Source of the DNA: Elysia marginata
Lineage: Eukaryota > Mollusca > Gastropoda > Plakobranchidae
Assembly (NCBI GenBank): GCA_019649035.1
Contig: BMAT01007053.1
Span: forward strand, 345,059-392,362
Direction of reading: 5' to 3'
DNA: 47,304 bases
The notes under the pieces were generated by a model. The model had not been told where the DNA came from and made no database searches. It worked only from the letters and a program-made list of their open reading frames with translations. Position 1 is the stretch's first letter. Each line of letters starts with the position of its first letter. Positions 38,001 through 47,000 of the stretch are shown one piece after another. The position numbers were made by a program, and so were the translations under genes.

Positions 38001-41000
38001 ACCCATGGCACTTAGTAGCAGAAAGACTCTGAAACAGATAAACATGTTCTTTTGAAATCAATACCTTTCCCTTCAGATTAAAAGCCCTATCATATTATGT
38101 TTTTGGTAGGCTTTTTTATATATATACAACCTATCGAGATATCAAATAACTTTGAAGGCAATATGGAGTGAACCATGAAATTGCAACAGTTATGTCTAAA
38201 AAATCTAAAATTTTTATGTTTAGACATGTTATTATGTCAACAAAAATCTGTTACCCCAACCTAGAAAGAGGGTTTTTGTTCACAAATTCAAATGTCTACT
38301 TATTGGGCTGGTCATTTTCAATATTTCAAAGGATCCTTTGAAAAGAAATTCCTCACTTCCTTTACAATTTTCTTCATTAAATTAGCAAACAACAAACTTT
38401 AATAAATTTGCCAAAGCAGGGCACAATCAAAGTGCAAATGTATCGCATTCTGTCCGAATGAGTCGTAAGTCTAATAGCCTAGTTTTTGAGATATGGGCTT
38501 TAAAAGTTTAATGGGTATTCTAGAGTAAATTTTTTTTATTGGCAGTAAAACCATTTCTGAATAGTTTGCACACCTTATTCATGTTGAAATTTTATGTTTT
38601 ATAAGTATAAATTTACGTGGTGTGGTTTTCAAGACCTCTACACCTGTATAGTTGTCTAAACTTTAAATGCAACTTTCTCGCATTTCTGAAATTTCACAAG
38701 TCCTAACCCTGTCGACTTCACAGAAGCATGATAGCGCTTTTATGATTGTTGTCTTTGAAAGTAATATCTGACTACCTTCCAATTTCGACCTAAGACTCAT
38801 TTTGACTGGTTGCAAGACCAATGTAACTAGACCCCTACCTGTCTTGAGGAAACACCTGACTGAAGTGGGCATGGAAAAATTCCTGCATGATGTTTCCCAG
38901 GAAGTGTCCCCACCACGGCTGGGTGCCACACACCCTCACTAGCAACAGACCTGCACACACCTGAACTCTCTGGGGGCTGTGAATGCATAGGTGCTGAAAG
39001 ACTGTCTGAGCTGCCTGGGGTGTGAGAGCAGTATAAAGTGCTGTGGGAGGCTGAGGGATAGCAGGACTGCCAACTGTAGAAGTCAGCAATGTGTCCAGCA
39101 AACTTTCAAGGATAAGTCGCAGCTTGTCTGTTGATGTCTGTCAAGAGAAATTGTTTTATTGCATATTTAGTTTCCTTCTTGAACTTCTTTAAGGTGAAAT
39201 ATATCTTGAAGAGCTTAAGTTTACAGTCACAAATGTAATTTTCTGTTGAATTTAACTTATTTAGTGACCAAGCTACCTTACAAAAAACAATTATTGATCA
39301 AAGTACAATCTTACAGACTGGCATGGTTTGCTCAATAAGAGTGAATCCTTAGTAAGACAATACTTTAGGAAATGGTGAAAGCTAATTTAAAAGGGGGTGC
39401 AAGAAAAAGTCAATAATCAAAAACAGGACTTGGAGGAGATGTGTTTAGCAGGCGAAGTACATCATGTTTACTGTATACCTGATCCAGCAAGTGGTCTAAG
39501 CTGACAGACTCATCAATAACATCTACATTCATGCCTAGAGAAGTTTGCAGTCTGCGTATTGCATGCTGGGCAAGATTGAGTTGAACCTGCAACTGAAGGC
39601 ATTCATTGTATGCCTTCACAAATAAAAAAAAAAATATTTTGTAATTAAACCAAATAATAAGATTCATGACAAAAAAATATAAGACAGAAAATTCATCAAA
39701 GGGACCGGACAAAATTACAATATATGCCTAAATAGTCTGAAATTTAATCAAGAAATAAAATAAAATGAAGCTGAACTATGAAGTTTGATTGAAATTTCTC
39801 CAATAAATGAAGTGACTGTATTTATACACGAGAGTCAGGTCAGGAATGGTGACTGGTCATACTTGAACGTCATACTGAGTTACTAAGCGACCTGCTTAAC
39901 AGCACCATTATTACAAGAAAACTCCTTAAATTAAAATCATTCAAAAGGGAAGTCCCAAAAATAATTGTAAATGTTTTCAAAGATAGAGGGAGGGTGGGTG
40001 TATGAATATTGCTATTTCAGTTACCATTGAAATTTCAATCAAACTTCACAGGTATGCTCATTTGATTTCTTAGTTTCACTTTTAACTTCCGTTCCATATT
40101 CATACACCAGCTTTAAGATGTTGATCATTTAGAGAGTAATTACTCAGAGGAGAGGAACGAAGAAAGTTCCGCTGTAGCTCAAGAGGCTGAAGCAGCAGGT
40201 AGCCTTCTCAGAAACAATTTGATAAGATGGACAGTAGTTTTTATAAACAATTTCAAGCAAAACATGGCAGCAAGCTGTTCTTTGCTACTAATATGCATAC
40301 AAAGCTCATGGGCATTCAATAATCCTGTTGCTTTTTACCATTATACATTCCTCCCCAGCCTTTTTCAGGACTGGCATCAGTTAGTGAAAAGAGGCAGGGC
40401 TCAAATGTCTTAACTACATTGTCAACATTTTCAAGCCACCTCATCAATTCATCCCAATCAAGGGACACACCCGAAAAAGAAAGTCTTATTGACATCTTGA
40501 TGACTTTAGCGCTTTGTTCCCCAAAATTTCCAAGCGTGAGTAGTAACTGACACTGGTATCCACAAATTGCTTCTTAGCAGTTGATGGTGATGAGTTGGTC
40601 ATACACTTTTGAGGTGGACATGGTGTTGTTAGTATTAGATAATAACTTTTCTTTTTGAGAGGGTGCCTATTCCATACAATTAGATATCAAATCATTTAAT
40701 TAAGACATGAAATCATCAAATTCAGGACATTTTTTAGAATATCAAGAGATGATGATTGACTCTCGCCTTGTTTGCGCACTCAAGTTGTCAGTGTTTTTTT
40801 TTTTTAATCTAAAATACTTTTTCTTTTTGTTTTCCCCGAGGTGGAGGTCTTAAGTATAACTGCCTGTTTCTTTCATGTCCATTTTGCCTGCCATTGTCTC
40901 TTTTTCTTTTGAGCAATTGGTCTTCGCCTCAGGGCTACCAGATCTCTGGATGTAACTTAGTTCCTTGAATCTACTACATACTAAAGCTCATGTCTGCAGC

Positions 41001-44000
41001 AGTCTGGTGAAATATTAATATTACTCTTTATTTAATTAATTGAGTCATTTATCTCTACATCGATTACAATAAGTACTATAATTAAAGCACAGTCTGAGAT
41101 ACACTGGACTAGATAATAGTGAGGCTAAAATTCCAGGAGATAGGAAAATAAGATTTGACACAGAACAATAGAAGTAACCAAGAACAAAGAAATAGCAATC
41201 TGAGGTCAAGAAGCAAATGCAGCTGCAATACACGCCAAGCTTGACCTAGAGGCCTAACTATCTTGTCTAGCTACTAGTCTTGAGCTGAATCTCGTGTATG
41301 AATACGAAACAAGTTTGAGGTGAAATCTACATGTTATTTGTTTTGTTTTGTTGTTGTTTTTTTTTGCTCAGCTTAAGAGTCCGTGCAAATGGGTGTTACT
41401 CTTAAGTATGCTTCAAAATTAAAATGAACTTTGAATCTACTGAAACTCTGATCAGATAGCAATAAGATTTTAGAATTGGAAAAAAAAATTCCATGTGTAT
41501 TGAAGATATTTGTGAGCATGTATAAGCCTTACTTGAATTATTTGAGCATCCTCCTCACTCAGCTTCCCAGAAGTGTTTCTCTTGAGATGATACTGTACAT
41601 GGGACGACAAAAATTGAGCATTTCCTATCACATTAAGTAGCGACTCCAAGCGAGTGCGAGCAAGGTTAAACCTGCACTGTAAGTCCTCTAGGAGAGAAAG
41701 GAATAGAGCAAGCTGGGATACTAGACTAGCATGGGATGTCATCTCACAAGAATCAGTAGCTTCTGCATTAGGTTTCAATACTTCTTGGTTAATCTCTCTG
41801 TCTTCAGAACGAGCAGAACTTTTTACAGGATTGGATTGGCTAGCTTGAGCCCTTGACACTGAAGAATTGGAGGCACTGTTATTTGGAGATTCCCAAGGGA
41901 GGATGTATGTGTGGCCGAAGAAAGAACCAAGAGGGATCCTTGAGCGCGTGGTACCACCACTGTACCTGCCAACTGTAGTGATCTATAAAGTTCATAGAAA
42001 AGAGCAAAAATTATATGAAAGCAAGATTGCTTTAGCTTTGACATATCATTTTTTGTTAAACTGATGAAGCTTAGAACAACACTGAAGTATAAATTTAAAA
42101 ACAGAAAAGAAAATAAAATTTTTTAAGCAATTCAATAAGTTAGTTAACTCAATTTGACACAAAACCTTTTAAAAAGAATTTCTGCTTAACCAAACAGGTA
42201 AGATACCCCATATTTACCTTCCTATCTTTTTATCAAGTAGCATCCTTTAACAAGAACAGAGGTTTAAAGCTTTCTGCTTTTGAACACAAACAAATATAGC
42301 AACATAAACAATTCATTTTACACTATTTGTAAGGAATATCTATTGAAGCACAACATTAATTTAATTTTTTTTCCTACACCGTATATGCTTAGTTTGTACA
42401 TATGATCAGTGTTAGTGATGCGAGCCCCTAGTTTCTTCATATAAAGATAGGTCACAATGAAATTCCTATGTTATTGGCTGAGGTGTGCCAGGTGCACTCA
42501 CTTATTAGGCAATATTTTATTGTACCTTATCTCAACAAAAACTCCTGATAACACAAACAGATATAAGCAATTCCCAAAATTGCTCTAAACAAGATTCACC
42601 GATACATTCTCTGCTCAAAATCTATGGAGACAGTAAAACATCTGTTGTGTCAGCAACTTGCTGACAAACCTATAAAAAAAGGCAGTGCCATTAACTTGTT
42701 CGGCAAATGGTTTGAATTCTCTATTGTGTCAATCTAAAATGTTTGAAAATATAAATTCTCCTTTGCAATGTGCCAAAAAATTATCTGTATTTGAATTTTT
42801 GTCAATCATCTTTATTTTTCAGTTATCAAAAATCCACATTCTCAAAGAGGTCTCCCAATATTTGGGCCTAATCTCAAAGTGAGCAGAGAAGCAAAGAGAT
42901 TACAATAGACAATGGTCTAAGACAAAATAAAATACACTAAAATAAAGTTTTTAACACTCCACACAAGCGCAACTAAGGAAACAAGGAGCAGTGCCATTTT
43001 TTTTCAAGCACACGGCATAGAGAGGTTGTTTGCCATTGCTTTGGCAAAAACATAGAAAAAGACAGTACTTACCTTAAGATATCTGCACACTGGAGCTGGC
43101 ATGATATTGTTCATAACAAGGGTTCTGTGACCAATATCTGAAGCAACCACAAGCCTTTGTCCATCCACTTCTTCACCTTCAACCCACACATCAATAGAGA
43201 GAGATGCAAGGTCCATGCTTGATGGGATAATCACATCTGTCAACACAATGCGCTTTCCAAAATCCAAAGTAACAAATCTCCTTGCACCTAAAAAAAAAAG
43301 ATTTTGAATAACAAAATATAAAATTCCGTAATTCACACTGCACATATTATACAGGGATGCTAAATGTTTAAAAAAAAAAACAAACAGAAATGACATGACA
43401 ATATTGCATCTCACTTGACACAAATGCCAATTAGCAAAGACTCATGTTCATTGTTATGCTTTTTCGTTCATGCTTGTACTCACAACCAGAAAATTCCAAT
43501 CAGGATTACAAAAATGAAAAAAAGTTAGAAAGATGAAAATAAAGGATCCCAGTGAAAGCCATAGAAAGACCACAAAGTAGGGAGGCAGGATGAAGATTAA
43601 TAAAGCTTGAAACAATCTTGTAGACTTATAGGCCTTCAGAAGCAAGCATTATTGAACTAAAAAGCATAGACTTTGGCTTTATTTATATTGTCAAGCCTCT
43701 ACCTTTCTGGCCTAATTCAGACTTGGGCCGAAATGCAACTGATGCACTGTTCGAATCGGCATAATGCCTGCTATCATGCTTTAAAGAAATGAATAAACTT
43801 GGGCAACAACTTTTGGTACAAATTGCAAATTAACCTTTGGGAACAAGTAAAAAAAATGAGTAAAGCCATAATAATTTAAACAAATATTATCAATACTGGC
43901 AAAAATAACTGACGCCAAAAAGGTAGAGGCTTGACGATATATGAATTATACAGAAGTGCCTAATTGAGGTGATCAAAATTTGTAGTGGTAGACATAGAAA

Positions 44001-47000
44001 TTAATAGTACTATCGGAACTAGAAGTCAATCTAAGGTTATATTTATTTAATAGTTACATCCAACTTTCTAAACATAAAGCATAAAGCATACAGTATGCCT
44101 TCTAATGGGGTGGTGGTAGTGGAGTGCTTGTTGAACTTAGGAGGAGCAGGCATAATTAAAGTCATAATGGAACAGGAACGTCAAGGAAGAGGGCGTTTGA
44201 AAAAAGAGAGAGAGAGGAAAGATAAAGGATGGATTCCCAAAGACACGAAGAAGAGGAAGGAACAGGCATAAAGTCATAGGCAGAGATAGAGCAGGAACAT
44301 CAAGGAAAAGGGTGTATGAGACAAACTCAAAAAGAGAAAGAACGAGAGACATCTTCGAACAGGGAAAAAGAGACGAGAAAAGAGCAGGAACGCCAAGAAG
44401 AGGCGTGTTAGAGAGAAATATTAGAGAGAGGTTGTGGGTGAGCTAGTGATGGTCTTGAAAAAGGAAAGAATAAATGAGAAAGGGAGCAAGAACGTCAACA
44501 TGTGTGCGTGGGGAGGGAGGGAGGGAAGTGTCTGAGTTCACAACCTGGCTGTCATGGTAGGAAGACAAATAAAACTGACCTGAATGCATTCTTTCAATGA
44601 CAAGCACTTGTGGAGGAGGAGTCTGTAAAAGACCTTGTATTTGAGGGAATGCAAAAGCTTTTGAAGCAGCTGACTTAGTCTGTTGGTGCAGTTTGTCCTT
44701 TTGGAGATCATTTTTGGAACTGTCTGATGCTGGCTTTGCAAACTTGGTCCCTCCATACATCTTAGACAGGTGTGACTTCTTTTTCAACACCATATCATTA
44801 CCAATCAAGAAATTGGGCTGTGAAAATATGTTTGACAGCAAAAGTTGACATTGAGGTTTTCTACAATTTCAATAAATCAAAGGACACTAATAATCAGTTT
44901 TATCGCAGAACGAAATAGAAGGCAAAATCTCACTAATTATCTTATCATATGTAAAGAGTTTTGTTCAGCAGTAGAAACATGTAAAAGAGAGTGACTCATG
45001 TTGAAATATTAAGACAGGAAAACCATTTGGTGAATTTCCTGACCAAAAAAGCATAATTATTTATAAAAAGCAATTGGATCAAACTGGCTAGAAAATCCAA
45101 TCATTAAGAGTTTCTAGAAGAATTTGAAAAACAAAGTTTTTAAGTGTGTAAGTTCTGATTAAGATTCGCACACAACACTTTAAAGAAAATAAAAACAGAC
45201 AAAGAGATTTGAAAATATTTTATCAGCTTCAAAAATAAAACTTGTACAGGATCACAATCTTACCATTGGTGTTACAACTTTAGCATTTGCTTGGGTCATA
45301 TACTTTGTTATATCTCCAGCAGGCATATCTTCCACACCAAACCCTTGTAGAGCAAGTTGAGAGAGGCCAGTATTAAAAGTAGAGGAGGTGGTCACTGGCC
45401 CGTGGGTGGCACTTGTGGCATCCATTCTCTCCATGCGAGTTCCATCACTAGTGGCATGGCAGCGAAAGTGCAGCGGCTCAACTTCCAGCAAGCCAAGTAT
45501 GTCACTACGTAGGCAGTCAGGCTGTTTAAAACGGTATATATAAATTATTGCACAATTAAAATGGATATAAATTACATTATTCATCCCAGTTTTGTAAAAG
45601 CAACAGGCAAAGGTTTTTTAAAGATAAAATTTTATGCTAACTTTGACCTGACATGCTTGAATAGGTAGAAAAGTTAATTTCCATTTTAAGTTATACTCCC
45701 CCTCCCCCTTTCCCCCGCCTTCTTTTTTAATGAAAAATCATAATAGCTTCTAAAATGCAAGCCCTGTTTAATAATCTTGAGAGCCCCATCCATTAAAGAT
45801 TAGCATTACACAGTGGAATTTCTTTTATCTCTTGCTTTTATATTTCGTTTTAAAACTAACAGAAACAGCCATGTGGTAGGTTAGGAATGAAAGGCTTTTA
45901 GCCTTCTAAATAACAAAATTGTATCAATTACTTCAAAGATATCAAAGCTGCTGACCCAAAAAATATAATTAAAAAAAAATAAAATGGAAATAAGTTTTTC
46001 AAAAAGTTTATATTACCTGAGTCTTAAAATTCTTTTCTGAGGTGAGAAGATCAAACAAATCTGTGTGGTCTTTGTTGCCTGCAGAGTTTCCACTTCCTGA
46101 ACTTGATAAACCTTTGAGACCATTTGTGAAAGGTGTTGTTCCCGATAAGACTGCTTGTGGTTTTGTAACACTGCTGTGTTCCAAATCAAACAGTTCAGCT
46201 TCAAACGGGTTTCCATATAACCCATACCTATTGAGAACATGTCAAAAATATGTGACTATCTATGATGCAATGAGAAGGAATTATAATAAGCCTTGAGGAA
46301 GTATAACTATTTTTCCCTTTTAGAAGTGTTCACCGTTTTATTTGATTAAAATGTTGCTATCCTCAACATTGACCACTCTCAGTCTGCATTGCTAGAGGCT
46401 TTAACCATAGTCATCAAAAATAAATTTGGAATGCCCTCTCCCCAGCCCTGAAAAATGCAGTGCCTACATTGGTCTGCTTAACAACTTTTTAAAAGGTCAA
46501 AAATATCGTTTATGTTAAAGGCATCCTGGAAAAATGAAATTCAATGAAAAACTTCAAGTTCTTTTTACATGCATAACCTGTAACACGGGGGAAATGGTCT
46601 TTCTTTATATTTCATTTTAAAGCTAACCTAAACAGGCATGTGGTAGACAATTTTTGCCCAAACACTTCGTCTGAATAGAGAGGTCACATTTTACACAACT
46701 TTTTTTTTTTTCAAAATGGTAGGCTGAATAATATTTAAACAAAATAGCTTTGCCTGCTATGATTGTTGAATTCTGTAGAATTTAGGTTCAATCTAGATTT
46801 TAAAATCTAGATTAAGAGTCTAAAAATTTGACCTACATCTAGAAATCAATTCAGATAATCTAGATTTAGAGCTAGATGTGAAGATATCCTAATCTAGAGT
46901 CTGCATTAGGCCTAATATAGATTAGATTTTGGAGCAATTTATTCCCATTTTAGGCTCTGTGTATTATATTTTCTTCTGTTTTCACATTAAGGCCTAGGCT

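Noticed and set aside
40480-40640. Possible extra exon on the minus strand (open block with [16 protein letters not shown])
   Set aside because: About 46 open codons, but no convincing acceptor or donor, and exons 6 and 7 already join in phase and match contiguous vertebrate sequence.
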